Shown: positions 17,061-26,240, numbered from the stretch's first letter. The stretch is DNA of 64,000 bases from Dyadobacter sp. LHD-138 (GCF_030929615.1 NZ_JAVFVU010000025.1:18239-82238), one strand, 5' to 3'. Notes: generated by a model from the sequence alone, not told the origin. Translations and numbers: made by a program.

Positions 17061-17357
17061 ATGAGTCAATATATGGTTGAAATCCAACTTCCGGCTGTTA
17101 TGACGGAGGAATACACCGAAAAAATACCGGCGCAGAGAAAAAAAATAAATGAAATGATGGAGCAGGGGCGTTTAATGTCCTATGCCCTTTCAGAAGATCG
17201 TTTAAAACTCTGGTGCGTGGTAAGAGCGGAAAGTGAGTTTGAAGTGATGTCGCTTGTTTCAGAATTTCCGCTGATCGATTTCATGGACCCGACAATTTGT
17301 AAACTGATGTTTAACAACGTCGTTGCACTCCGATTGCCCATGTTTTCATTGAATTAA
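17061..17357 (+). CDS. Small YCII/muconolactone-isomerase-like protein
   Basis: 98 residues, no signal peptide. The pattern of an opening strand (YMVEIQLP), a long amphipathic helix (EEYTEKIPAQRKKINEMMEQG), then SYALSEDRLKLWCVVRAESEFEVMSLVSEFPL resembles the ferredoxin-like fold of muconolactone isomerase/YCII-related proteins. No catalytic residues can be assigned; the role is unknown. It is a single gene followed by a good terminator. Confidence 0.7.
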   Translation: MSQYMVEIQLPAVMTEEYTEKIPAQRKKINEMMEQGRLMSYALSEDRLKLWCVVRAESEFEVMSLVSEFPLIDFMDPTICKLMFNNVVALRLPMFSLN

Positions 17358-17375
17358 CAAATAATTATTTTTCAG

Positions 17376-17410
17376 GAACCTCATTGTCGACACGATGAGG
17401 TTCTTTACTT
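17376..17410 (+). terminator. Rho-independent terminator
   Basis: 9-bp stem GAACCTCAT/ATGAGGTTC (17376-17384 with 17395-17403) followed by TTTACTTTT. Confidence 0.8.
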
Positions 17411-17450
17411 TTAAGACGTTCTGAATTTTTACAAGCTTTTTATTGATCTG

Positions 17451-17933
17451 ATGCTTTTGAAAAATAATCATTTGCCAATTTCGGCCTGGCTGAAACGTAC
17501 CCTTTTTGTTTTTGCCGCTTTACTGACTATGGCCTGTTCAGGCAATGGAAGTCATGTGCAGGAAAATGCACCGAAACAGGGACAAACCGAAAGTGCCCCG
17601 CTTAGGAAAAATCTGAAACTGCCGGAAAAATCAGCCCATTCGCTCTCAAAAAATAATGGAAACCGGGACGTACCGCAAAAAGTTTACAAGGTTCTGGCAT
17701 ACATCCGGGCCAATGACCGCGCGCCGGAAGGGTATCAGGGAGGCAGGAAATTTGGCAATTATGAGAAACACCTGCCGCTAAAAGACGAACGGGGAAGCGC
17801 CATGAAATACCGGGAATGGGACGTTAATCCCAAAAAGAATGGCAAAAACCGGGGTGCCGAGCGCTTGATCACCAGCGACAAACACGCCTGGTACACGCGT
17901 GACCACTATAATTCTTTTACCGAAGTAGAATAA
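17451..17933 (+). CDS. Barnase-like secreted guanyl ribonuclease (lipoprotein)
   Basis: 160 residues: an export signal with a lipoprotein-like TMAC (Cys29), a low-complexity linker (30-75), then a microbial RNase (N1/T1/barnase-type) domain (76-160). Active-site residues align with barnase: Glu122 (YREWDVN, base), Arg134 and Arg138 (NRGAERL, same four-residue spacing as barnase Arg83/Arg87) and His152 (TRDHYNSF, acid). Such enzymes cut single-stranded RNA after G. The next gene encodes a barstar-like inhibitor, the expected immunity partner. The lipobox is imperfect (Thr at -3), so free secretion is possible. Envelope anchoring of a barnase would be unusual. Confidence 0.9.
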   Translation: MLLKNNHLPISAWLKRTLFVFAALLTMACSGNGSHVQENAPKQGQTESAPLRKNLKLPEKSAHSLSKNNGNRDVPQKVYKVLAYIRANDRAPEGYQGGRKFGNYEKHLPLKDERGSAMKYREWDVNPKKNGKNRGAERLITSDKHAWYTRDHYNSFTEVE

Positions 17934-18005
17934 GTTTTTTCGATTGCAGCTTTTTATCTTTGTTCATCATTTACTTTTACATCTGATTTATTCAGTTTTC
18001 CAATC

Positions 18006-18446
18006 ATGAAAAACACACATTTTCTTATTGCAAAAAAAGGAACAGATCTTCGAAAATCTTTTCTGGGAGCGTTTATCGGGATCATTGACGGGCAAAAAGC
18101 CACGTCGATGAAGGATTTTCATGAGCAAATTGGTGCCGCACTAAACTTCCCTGACTATTCCGGTAAAAACCTTGATGCACTGGATGAAATGCTGAACGAT
18201 CTGGAATGGATCGAAGAAGAAAAGGTCATTATCTACATCACCAATTCCGGCGACTGGCTTTCAAAAGAAAAAACAGACGATAAAATTCTTTCCATTCTTG
18301 ATATTTTTGACGCAACCGCGGAGGACTGGAAATGGATGGACGAGGAGGAAGATATCGCGAAAAAGGAACTCAGGATTATTTTTGAAGATACCCCAAGAAT
18401 CCGGAGGATATTGGAAGAGCAGGAAATTCCGTTTGGCGATTGCTGA
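18006..18446 (+). CDS. Barstar-like ribonuclease inhibitor
   Basis: 146 residues, cytoplasmic (no signal). The segment IDGQKATSMKDFHEQIGAAL followed by FPDYSGKNLDALDEML matches the barstar helix that plugs the barnase active site: Tyr51 corresponds to barstar Tyr29, Asp57 to Asp35, and Glu61 takes the place of the key Asp39, with Asp60 beside it. The C-terminal half is longer and more acidic than barstar (about 90 residues). It lies 72 nt after the RNase gene and presumably protects the producer. The stop codon directly abuts the converging pnuC stop. Confidence 0.88.
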   Translation: MKNTHFLIAKKGTDLRKSFLGAFIGIIDGQKATSMKDFHEQIGAALNFPDYSGKNLDALDEMLNDLEWIEEEKVIIYITNSGDWLSKEKTDDKILSILDIFDATAEDWKWMDEEEDIAKKELRIIFEDTPRIRRILEEQEIPFGDC

Positions 18447-19067
18447 TCAGATGTCGGCGCCCGAAAGTTTTTTCAAATCTCGTTTCCACTGCACATAACC
18501 CATCACAGCTAACCCCAGAAACACAGCATACAAAATCGCTGTGAGGTATAGGTCTTTATAAAAATACATCACCGTATAACAGACGTCCGCTACAATCCAC
18601 ACGATCCAGTTTTCCAGGTATTTACGCACCATCATCCATTGACCGATCAGGCTGGCGATCGTCAATGCCGAGTCCGCGTAAGTGAGGCTGGCATTGGTAA
18701 AATGGCCTAAAAGAAAACCCCAGCAAAGGGTTGCGCCGATAAAAATCAGTGCAAAAATGCCGTATAATTTTGTTGGCGTGCGGCTTACCGTGATCCCATC
18801 ATGGGTTTTGCCTCCATACAACCACATCCACCAGCCGTAAATACTGGTAAAAAAGTAATACCCCTGAAGGCTCATATCGGCATATAACCTTACCTGCCAG
18901 AAAACGATGAAATAAAGGACTGCATTAATAATCCCAAAAAACCATCCCAGTACATTTTGCCGCGTGTTGAGATAAACACAAATAGCCCCCGTCAGAAAAC
19001 CCAGTACTTCAAGAACCGTTGTGGCTATGCCCGCAAAAGTTATGGATTGATTAAGCCAGTCGATCAT
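18447..19067 (-). CDS. pnuC: PnuC-type nicotinamide riboside transporter
   Basis: 206 residues with about seven membrane helices and the PnuC core: TRQNVLGWFFGIINAVLYFIVFWQVRLYADMSLQGYYF and IYGWWMWLYGG, including the Trp/Asn/Gln residues that line the substrate path. PnuC moves vitamin-B3-related ribosides by facilitated diffusion, trapped by phosphorylation inside. Some Bacteroidota members carry thiamine instead. No thiamine, NAD or preQ1 riboswitch is recognisable upstream, so nicotinamide riboside is the default guess. Confidence 0.9.
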   Translation of the reverse strand: MIDWLNQSITFAGIATTVLEVLGFLTGAICVYLNTRQNVLGWFFGIINAVLYFIVFWQVRLYADMSLQGYYFFTSIYGWWMWLYGGKTHDGITVSRTPTKLYGIFALIFIGATLCWGFLLGHFTNASLTYADSALTIASLIGQWMMVRKYLENWIVWIVADVCYTVMYFYKDLYLTAILYAVFLGLAVMGYVQWKRDLKKLSGADI

Positions 19068-19112
19068 TTTATCAAATTAACATATTCATTACAAATGCTA
19101 TCTATTTACCTG

Positions 19113-19205
19113 TATTTTTGTAAAATAATTACCGGTATCAACAAAAGTAGAAAAACTGTTGTTACCTATTAAGCCGACCGGGAAATTTCCCGAGACGGCT
19201 TTTTG
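19113..19205 (+). ncRNA. Candidate small RNA between pnuC and mfd
   Basis: A perfect TAnnTTTG promoter box (TATTTTTG, 19113-19120) is followed by about 90 nt with no ORF. Two hairpins are visible: CAACA/TGTTG (19139-19143 with 19157-19161), then a GC-rich intrinsic terminator (19171-19202). The terminator sits between divergent genes and so ends no annotated gene. No -33 TTG is evident at the usual distance, which weakens the case. It could alternatively be a 5' attenuating leader of mfd. Confidence 0.4.
19171..19205 (+). terminator. Intrinsic terminator upstream of mfd
   Basis: AAGCCG/CGGCTT outer stem with inner CGGG/CCCG, followed by TTTTT. It is the 3' end of the candidate small RNA or of an mfd leader. 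Confidence 0.75.
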
Positions 19206-19261
19206 CGTTTGATTAAGTGCATAAAATTGGAGTCTTTCCTTAAAATAATTACGAGATACTT

Positions 19262-22200
19262 TTGGAAGTTAAAGATTTATTGACGCTATACGGGGCTGAC
19301 AGTTATCTGGATCTGTTCATCTCTCAAATTGCCTCTAAAAAAGCCGACGCTGCGCACATTCAGATCAAAGGACTGGTGGGGAGTCTGGATGCGGTGGTGG
19401 CTGCGGCTGTCCAGCAAAAGAAGAAAAGTCCGGCTTTATACATTTTGAGCGATCGGGAAGAGGCTGCCTATTTCCAGAATGACCTGCAGAATCTGCTGGG
19501 CAAGACGGAGGTATTGTATTATCCAACGTCTTACAAACGCCCGTATCACTACGAAGAGGTGGATAATGCCAACGTTTTGATGCGCGGGGAAATCCTGAAC
19601 AAACTGAATGTAGCCAAACCCGGTCCGTTTCAGATTGTAACGTACCCCGAAGCGCTTTTTGAGAAAGTAATCAACAAACGCTCGCTGATTGCCAACACAT
19701 TTTCTGTGAAGGTAGGCGAGAAGCTGGATCCGGCATTTCTGACAGAATTCCTGAACAGTTATGATTTTGAAATCACCGATTTTGTTTTTGAAGCAGGGCA
19801 GTTTTCCGTCCGAGGAGGTATTCTGGACGTATTCTCCTATGCAAGCGAACACCCTTTCCGTATCGAACTTTTTGGTGATGAGGTAGAAAGTATTCGGTCT
19901 TTTGATCCCGATACACAGCTTTCTATTGAAACCGCCAAACAAATCAATATTGTGCCGGACATCCAGCAAAAACTGGTCCACGAAACAAGAGAGTCGTTTT
20001 TAGATTTTCTTGACGAGGAAACAGTGATGTGGTTTAAGGATGCAGAACTTACCCTTGAAACCATTGAAAAATGTTTCGAGAAGGCCGAAAAAGCGTTGGA
20101 AGAAGTTACCGGTGGCGGCGTACAGATCGTTTCGAATCCGCAGGATCTGTTTGAAACCCGCCGTGGTTTTTTAAATCAGGTTAAAAAATTCAAAACCGTT
20201 GAGTTCGGACGCAGGTTTTATTTTAAAACCGAGATTAAACTCCCCTATGCTTCCAAACCTCAACCTTCCTTTAATAAGGATTTTAAAAGATTACTGGACG
20301 ATCTTTCAGAAAATCAGTCCAAAGGTTTTGTCAACGTTATCGTTGCGGAACAGCCCAAACAGCTTGACCGTCTGGAAAGGATTTTTGAGGACCTGGATCC
20401 GTTTGTCAAATTCCAGCCACTGCCCAGTATTTCCTTGCGCGAGGGTTTTGTCGATGAAAACCTGAAAGTCGCATGTTATACCGATCACCAGATTTTTGCC
20501 CGTTTTCATAAATACCGGTTAAAGGAAAAGTTCAGCAAATCCAAAGCGATCACGCTGAAAGAACTGAAATCGCTTCATCCAGGAGACTTTGTCACGCACG
20601 TCGATTATGGCATCGGCCGATTCGCCGGTATGGAACGCAAAGACGTTAACGGCCAGCAACAGGAAGCGATACGCCTGATTTACCGCGACAATGATTTACT
20701 TTATGTAAGTGTCCACAACCTGCATAAAATTGCCAAATACACCGGTAAGGAAGGCGCACCGCCTGCCATGAGCAAGCTTGGGTCTGGTGAATGGGAAGCA
20801 AAAAAATCGAGAGTTAAAAAACAGCTTAAAGATATTGCCCATGAGTTGATCGCCCTGTATGCGAAACGCCGCCAGGCACCCGGATTCCAGTTTTCTCCTG
20901 ATAACTATATGCAGGCCGAGCTTGAATCTTCCTTTATCTATGAAGACACGCCCGACCAGGCTACTGCCACGGCCAATGTCAAGGAAGACATGGAAAAAGG
21001 CCATCCGATGGACCGGCTGGTTTGTGGTGATGTGGGTTTTGGAAAAACAGAAATAGCCATCCGGGCCGCTTTTAAGGCGGTTTGTGACAGTAAACAAGTT
21101 GCGGTGCTCGTGCCTACGACCATTCTGGCGATGCAGCATTTCAAAACTTTCAGCGAACGTCTTGGAGATTTCCCAGCGAAAGTGGGTTATATCAACCGCT
21201 TTAAATCACCAAAACAGATTAAAGATACGCTGAAACTAGCCGAAGAGGGGAAAATAGATATTCTGATCGGCACCCACCGCATCTTGAATAAAGATGTAAA
21301 ATTCAAAGATCTGGGTCTGTTGATCGTCGATGAAGAACAAAAATTCGGTGTAAAAGCAAAGGACCGGTTGAAAGAAATGCGTGTCAATGTGGATGTTTTG
21401 ACGTTAACCGCAACACCCATCCCAAGAACGCTGCATTTCTCGCTGATGGGTGCCCGTGACCTTTCGGTTATTGCTACGCCGCCGCCAAACCGCCAGCCCG
21501 TAACGACGGAAATTCATTCTTTCAGTGAAGAATTTATACGCGATGCAATCAGTTTTGAAGTGCAGCGCGGTGGTCAGGTGTTTTTTGTCCATAACCGGGT
21601 CAATGACATTGAGTCGATCGCCAACATCATTATGCGTCTGGTGCCGGAAGTCCGGATTGGTGTGGCACACGGACAAATGGATGGCGATAAACTTGAAAAA
21701 GTGATGGTCGACTTTATTGAGGGCGAATACGATATCCTGGTCTCGACCAATATTATTGAGTCCGGCATTGATATTGCCAATGCCAATACGATCATTATCA
21801 ACTCGGCACACATGTTCGGTTTATCCGATCTGCACCAGATGCGCGGCCGGGTAGGGCGTTCCAACCGAAAAGCCTTCTGTTACCTGCTGACGCCAAACGC
21901 GTCCACCCTGGCGAGTGATTCAAGAAAACGTCTTCAGACGCTTGAAGAATTTTCCGAGCTTGGGGACGGTTTCAAAGTGGCGATGCGGGATCTTGACATT
22001 CGCGGCGCCGGAAACTTGTTAGGCGCCGAGCAAAGCGGTTTTGTGAACGATCTTGGTTATGAATTGTATCACAAAATGCTGGATGAAGCGGTTTCTGAAC
22101 TAAAAAATAATGAATTTAAAGACCTGTTTTCATCGGCACTTGGCCTTCCCAAGAAGTTATTGCCGGATTGTCAGATCGAGACCGATTTTGCTACTTTAAT

Positions 22201-22612
22201 TCCGGAAACTTATGTAAAAAATATTTCGGAAAGACTTTCGTTATATACGCGCCTCGACGATATGAAGACGGATGAGGAGCTGATCGGCTTTGAAAAAGAA
22301 GTGATGGATCGTTTCGGACCGTTGCCGAAAGAAGTCGAAGATTTGCTGAAAACGGTTCGTCTGCGCTGGGAAGCGGAAGGTCTGTATTTCGAAAAATTAA
22401 CACTGAAAAGCAATACATTGAAAGGATACTTCGTTACTTCGCAGAACGATGAATTTTTTCAGTCGCCGAGATTCGGAAAAGTGATTGATTATATAAAAAT
22501 GCATCCAAGACAGATCGCATTGAAAGATCAAAAAGGGAAGTTAATCCTGATATGTCAGGATGTACACAGTATCGACCAGGCGCAAAAGATTTTGACAGAA
22601 ATGTGCCAATGA
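19262..22612 (+). CDS. mfd: Transcription-repair coupling factor Mfd
   Basis: 1116 residues; the start is TTG, since an in-frame TAA lies 21 nt before it with no ATG between and the protein begins directly with the conserved N-terminus. Order: UvrB-like damage-recognition domain; CarD-like RNA-polymerase-binding domain near residues 437-500 (LHPGDFVTHVDYGIGRFAGM); superfamily 2 translocase with Walker A GDVGFGKTE (589 onward), DEEQ box (690-693), TATPIPRTL and MRGRVGRSN; C-terminal TRCF domain. Mfd removes RNA polymerase stalled at lesions and recruits UvrA. It is followed by gldJ on the same strand. Confidence 0.97.
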   Translation: MEVKDLLTLYGADSYLDLFISQIASKKADAAHIQIKGLVGSLDAVVAAAVQQKKKSPALYILSDREEAAYFQNDLQNLLGKTEVLYYPTSYKRPYHYEEVDNANVLMRGEILNKLNVAKPGPFQIVTYPEALFEKVINKRSLIANTFSVKVGEKLDPAFLTEFLNSYDFEITDFVFEAGQFSVRGGILDVFSYASEHPFRIELFGDEVESIRSFDPDTQLSIETAKQINIVPDIQQKLVHETRESFLDFLDEETVMWFKDAELTLETIEKCFEKAEKALEEVTGGGVQIVSNPQDLFETRRGFLNQVKKFKTVEFGRRFYFKTEIKLPYASKPQPSFNKDFKRLLDDLSENQSKGFVNVIVAEQPKQLDRLERIFEDLDPFVKFQPLPSISLREGFVDENLKVACYTDHQIFARFHKYRLKEKFSKSKAITLKELKSLHPGDFVTHVDYGIGRFAGMERKDVNGQQQEAIRLIYRDNDLLYVSVHNLHKIAKYTGKEGAPPAMSKLGSGEWEAKKSRVKKQLKDIAHELIALYAKRRQAPGFQFSPDNYMQAELESSFIYEDTPDQATATANVKEDMEKGHPMDRLVCGDVGFGKTEIAIRAAFKAVCDSKQVAVLVPTTILAMQHFKTFSERLGDFPAKVGYINRFKSPKQIKDTLKLAEEGKIDILIGTHRILNKDVKFKDLGLLIVDEEQKFGVKAKDRLKEMRVNVDVLTLTATPIPRTLHFSLMGARDLSVIATPPPNRQPVTTEIHSFSEEFIRDAISFEVQRGGQVFFVHNRVNDIESIANIIMRLVPEVRIGVAHGQMDGDKLEKVMVDFIEGEYDILVSTNIIESGIDIANANTIIINSAHMFGLSDLHQMRGRVGRSNRKAFCYLLTPNASTLASDSRKRLQTLEEFSELGDGFKVAMRDLDIRGAGNLLGAEQSGFVNDLGYELYHKMLDEAVSELKNNEFKDLFSSALGLPKKLLPDCQIETDFATLIPETYVKNISERLSLYTRLDDMKTDEELIGFEKEVMDRFGPLPKEVEDLLKTVRLRWEAEGLYFEKLTLKSNTLKGYFVTSQNDEFFQSPRFGKVIDYIKMHPRQIALKDQKGKLILICQDVHSIDQAQKILTEMCQ

Positions 22613-22702
22613 AAGATTTGTAGCAAATAAGTTGGATTGATTTCATACATTTGCAGTTTCGCATACTATTAAATACCAAACACTCTAAGTCACTTTAAAG
22701 CA

Positions 22703-23971
22703 ATGATTTGCATGCATAAGATGGGTATCCGGTCGATCGCGTTGATACTGATTGTGTTATTAGCGGCCACTTCCTGTAGTAAGAAAAAAAGACCAACGAG
22801 TTTAAAGCCTGGAAAAACCAGTTCAAAAACAGGCTTGGCGTATAATGGCAAGGATGGATATAAGGTAAAACAATACAAAGCTTTACCGGCTGGTCCTGAC
22901 TTGGTTTATATCGAAGGCGGACGTTTTACGATGGGTTCTCTGGAAGAAGATGTCATGAACAGACGTGACAACCCGAAACGTACGGTGAGTATCCAGTCGT
23001 TCTATATGGACCAGACGGAAGTTGCCAACGTTCACTATCTTGAATATCTTAATGCCGTTCAGAAAGATTCATCAGAAGAATTTTACAGCAAAGCCTTACC
23101 TGACACAGCCGTTTGGTTCAACGAATTGTCTTTCAATGACTCTTACGTAACCATGTACCTGCGTCACCCGGGCTTCCGTTTGTATCCGGTCGTGGGTGTA
23201 TCGTGGGTTCAGGCCAACGATTACTGCGCATGGAGAACGGATGCTGTAAGTAAAAGCAATAATGCTGCCGGTGCCAAAGCTGGTCAGCCTAAAAAAGGAT
23301 TTTCTATCGGTAAGAAGAAAAAAGCAGCCGCTGCCGCCGAAGCAGAAAGTGTTGCATCTTCCGAACCTGCTAAACTTGGAATCGAAAGTGGCTACGTAAT
23401 GCCTCCTTATCGCCTTCCAACCGAAGCTGAGTTTGAATACGCTGCGATCGCGATGATCGGTACACAGTATGCGGATGAAAACCAGTCAAACCAGCGTATT
23501 TATCCATGGGATGGCTCTACCATGCGCCAGCCACGCGGACGTAAGCAAGGAACCATGCTTGCCAACTTCAAACGCGGTCCTGGGGATTATGCAGGTATTG
23601 CAGGAAGATCAAACGATGGAGCGATCATCACACAGGAAATTCGTTCATATCCTGCTAATGACAACGGTCTTTACGATATGGCTGGAAACGTTAGCGAATG
23701 GGTATATGACGTTTACCGCCCGCTTTCCAACAATGACGTAAACGATTTGAACTCTTTCCGTCGTGACGGATACCAGGATGAGGCCAAAAATTATGACAGT
23801 AAAAACGGAAACTCGCTGGTAAACGATAACCTTCGTGTTTACAAAGGCGGTTCATGGTCTGACGTAGCCTACTGGTTGTCTCCCGGAACACGTCGTTACA
23901 TGGATCAGGATTCTGCAACTGCTATGGTTGGTTTCCGTTGTGCAATGATCGCAACGGGTAGCCGCAAATAA
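22703..23971 (+). CDS. gldJ: GldJ-like gliding motility lipoprotein (SUMF1/FGE-sulfatase fold)
   Basis: 422 residues from the first ATG; a start at the third Met (MGIRSIALILIVLL) would also give the same lipoprotein signal ending AATSC. The rest is a formylglycine-generating-enzyme-like domain: PDLVYIEGGRFTMGSLEEDVMNRRDNPKRTVSIQSFYMDQTEVANVHYLEYL, NGLYDMAGNVSEWVYD, and VYKGGSWSD...RRYMDQDSATAMVGFRCA. The opening resembles GldJ, which is required for gliding motility and type IX secretion. A low-complexity Ala/Lys/Ser insert (about 183-225) interrupts the fold. Codons look biased toward frequent forms (CGT, GGT), suggesting strong expression. GldK-type homologues share the fold, so J versus K is likely but not certain. 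Confidence 0.82.
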   Translation: MICMHKMGIRSIALILIVLLAATSCSKKKRPTSLKPGKTSSKTGLAYNGKDGYKVKQYKALPAGPDLVYIEGGRFTMGSLEEDVMNRRDNPKRTVSIQSFYMDQTEVANVHYLEYLNAVQKDSSEEFYSKALPDTAVWFNELSFNDSYVTMYLRHPGFRLYPVVGVSWVQANDYCAWRTDAVSKSNNAAGAKAGQPKKGFSIGKKKKAAAAAEAESVASSEPAKLGIESGYVMPPYRLPTEAEFEYAAIAMIGTQYADENQSNQRIYPWDGSTMRQPRGRKQGTMLANFKRGPGDYAGIAGRSNDGAIITQEIRSYPANDNGLYDMAGNVSEWVYDVYRPLSNNDVNDLNSFRRDGYQDEAKNYDSKNGNSLVNDNLRVYKGGSWSDVAYWLSPGTRRYMDQDSATAMVGFRCAMIATGSRK

Positions 23972-23995
23972 GCCGGACAGTTTTAAAAATATAGT

Positions 23996-24033
23996 AAAAA
24001 GAGCCGTTGCCTTCACTGGTAGCGGCTCTTTTT
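23996..24033. terminator. Bidirectional terminator between gldJ and comF
   Basis: Stem AAAAAGAGCCG(TT)GCC / GG(TA)GCGGCTCTTTTT-like, arms 23996-24011 and 24018-24033, with A-run and T-run on either side. Confidence 0.85.
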
Positions 24034-24051
24034 CATTTACAGCCGTTTTCC

Positions 24052-24744
24052 TCAATGTTGCGCCGAAGCGATTGTCAGGATATAAAACTGGTCGCAACCG
24101 GCATCTTTCAACGCTTCCATGCAGGCTTCCAGCGTTGCACCCGTAGTCAATACATCATCCATGATGATGATCCGTTTGCCCGTTACATTTTCTTTTACAG
24201 AAAATACGCCTTTCACATTTTCCCAGCGTTCATTCCTCGTCTTTCCGGTTTGTGTTTCCGTGTATTTAATTCGTTCCAGCACATTACCCGACCATGGAAT
24301 ATCTGTGGCTCTGGAAAATCCCTCAACGAGTTTGTCACTCTGGTTATAACCTCTGGCTTTCAGTTTTTTCTTGTGCAGAGGAACGCTGACAATCAGATCT
24401 GCCTCCGGTAAAATACCGTTTGAAATCATTTCCTGACCAAACATAAAGCCCAGCAAAATGCCCACCTCAGCCTGTCCCTTATATTTAAGCGCATGCAGCA
24501 ACTTCTGCACTTTCCCTTTTTTCGTAAATAACAGATAGGCATGTGTTTCCATCACCTCATGCACATTGACAAATTTATGCCGGATGGTTTCATCATAAAC
24601 ACTGTCCTGCTCAATTCTAGGCAAAGCGATACGGCAGGAGGTGCAAATAATAGCTTCATTGCCGACAAGCCCTTTGTCACAGGCTGCACAACAACGCGGA
24701 AAAATAAGATCAACAAAATCAAACCATACCGATTTCAGGTTCAT
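24052..24744 (-). CDS. ComF family amidophosphoribosyltransferase-like protein
   Basis: 230 residues. Two CxxC pairs form an N-terminal zinc ribbon (Cys19/22 and Cys34/37), followed by a type I phosphoribosyltransferase fold: VPLHKKKLKARGYNQSDKLVEGF and the PRPP loop RIIIMDDVLTTGATLEACM. Homologues include ComFC/GntX, linked to DNA uptake in naturally competent bacteria; here the neighbours give no competence context. Single gene, divergent from pyrC. Confidence 0.9.
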   Translation of the reverse strand: MNLKSVWFDFVDLIFPRCCAACDKGLVGNEAIICTSCRIALPRIEQDSVYDETIRHKFVNVHEVMETHAYLLFTKKGKVQKLLHALKYKGQAEVGILLGFMFGQEMISNGILPEADLIVSVPLHKKKLKARGYNQSDKLVEGFSRATDIPWSGNVLERIKYTETQTGKTRNERWENVKGVFSVKENVTGKRIIIMDDVLTTGATLEACMEALKDAGCDQFYILTIASAQH

Positions 24745-24878
24745 GAACGGATAATTTTGGATGATAAAATGAGAGAATAACAGAATCGTTAGCTGGTCAG
24801 CAAAGACATTGTTAACTTTACGACTTCATGAATTTGTCATTGATTTCGAATTTTCAGTAACCTATTTTCAATTACGAA

Positions 24879-26240
24879 ATGAACACCCTTATCCTGAATG
24901 CCCGCATCGTGAATGAAAACACGATCCAGGAATCTGACGTGTATATTAGCAATGGTCACATCGAACGTATCGGTAAAAATTTACAACATCTTCCTGCTGA
25001 AAGGATTATCGATGCGAAAGGGACCTATTTGCTCCCCGGTGTCATTGATGACCAGGTTCACTTTCGTGAGCCAGGATTAACGTACAAGGCTGATATTCAT
25101 TCGGAAGCCCGAGCTGGTGTAGCCGGTGGTGTTACCTCGTTTATGGAAATGCCCAATACGGTTCCCAACACGCTTACGCAGCCGTTATTGCAGGATAAAT
25201 ATGACATTGCTGCAAAGTCATCGCTCGCTAATTATTCCTTCTTCATGGGCGCTTCAAACAGCAATTATGATGAAGTCATGCGTACCGATCCAACCCAGGT
25301 TTGCGGTATTAAAATATTCATGGGATCCTCTACAGGGAACATGCTGGTGGATTCTCCTGACGTTCTTGAAAAGTTGTTTGCAAACGCGCCCTGCATCATC
25401 GCCACACACTGCGAAGATGAACCGACGGTACGCCAGCGGATGGAGTTTTATAAAGAGAAATATGGTGAGAATGTCCCTTACGATATTCACGCGCTGATAA
25501 GAAATGAAGAAGCCTGCCTGAAATCCTCTTCATTTGCCAGTGCCCTGGCGCATCAACACAAAACCAGACTGCACATTCTCCACATTTCAACGGGAGACGA
25601 GGTATCTCTTTTCGAGATCGGAGAGCGGGTAAACGGGCAGATCCTGCTCGCAAACGGCGCCCCTAAACTGGTCACGGCAGAAGCCTGTGTGCATCATTTA
25701 TGGTTTGATGCCGAAGATTATCACACCCTTGGCAATAAAATAAAGTGCAATCCGGCGATTAAGGCTCCTCATCACAAGGAAGCCATCTTACAGGCGCTTT
25801 TAGACAACCGTATCGATGTCATTGCCACCGACCACGCGCCGCATACGATTGAAGAAAAAGCACAGCCCTACTGGCAGGCACCTTCGGGTTTACCGCTTGT
25901 TCAGCATACACTTCATGTGATGCTAGAATTCAGTAAAAAAGGAAAAATACCGCTGGAAAGGGTAGTAGAAAAAATGAGTCACGCTGTGGCCGACTGTTTT
26001 CAGATCAAAGAGAGGGGTTATATCCGGGAGGGCTACTGGGCCGATCTGGTATTGGTTGATCTTGACGGTACAACGTCGGTGCAGCCATCCAATATCTATT
26101 CAAAATGTGGCTGGTCACCTTTTGAAGGCACAAATTTCCAGTCTGTGGTGACACATACATTTGTTTCAGGCCACCTGGCTTATGAAAATGGGAATTTTGA
26201 CGAGTCTGTAAAAGGGAAACGGTTGTTATTTTCCCGCTAG
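24879..26240 (+). CDS. pyrC: Dihydroorotase (Bacteroidota type, QxH metal motif)
   Basis: 453 residues of the cyclic amidohydrolase family. Catalyses ring closure of N-carbamoyl-aspartate to dihydroorotate in pyrimidine synthesis. Visible metal-site elements are Lys145 (CGIKIFMGSSTG, the lysine that is carbamylated in class I enzymes), His177 (IIATHCEDE), His235 region (LHILHISTG) and Asp318 (IATDHAPH). The usual DxHxH at the N-terminus reads DDQVHFREPG, so Gln59 replaces the first metal-ligand His and only His61 remains; I recall this form as common in Bacteroidota dihydroorotases. The 3' end overlaps the converging Nudix gene by 15 nt. Confidence 0.88.
   Translation: MNTLILNARIVNENTIQESDVYISNGHIERIGKNLQHLPAERIIDAKGTYLLPGVIDDQVHFREPGLTYKADIHSEARAGVAGGVTSFMEMPNTVPNTLTQPLLQDKYDIAAKSSLANYSFFMGASNSNYDEVMRTDPTQVCGIKIFMGSSTGNMLVDSPDVLEKLFANAPCIIATHCEDEPTVRQRMEFYKEKYGENVPYDIHALIRNEEACLKSSSFASALAHQHKTRLHILHISTGDEVSLFEIGERVNGQILLANGAPKLVTAEACVHHLWFDAEDYHTLGNKIKCNPAIKAPHHKEAILQALLDNRIDVIATDHAPHTIEEKAQPYWQAPSGLPLVQHTLHVMLEFSKKGKIPLERVVEKMSHAVADCFQIKERGYIREGYWADLVLVDLDGTTSVQPSNIYSKCGWSPFEGTNFQSVVTHTFVSGHLAYENGNFDESVKGKRLLFSR

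Noticed and set aside
18447..19112. Riboswitch upstream of pnuC (thiamine, NAD or preQ1 type)
   Set aside because: None of the conserved cores of these riboswitches is visible in the short upstream region.
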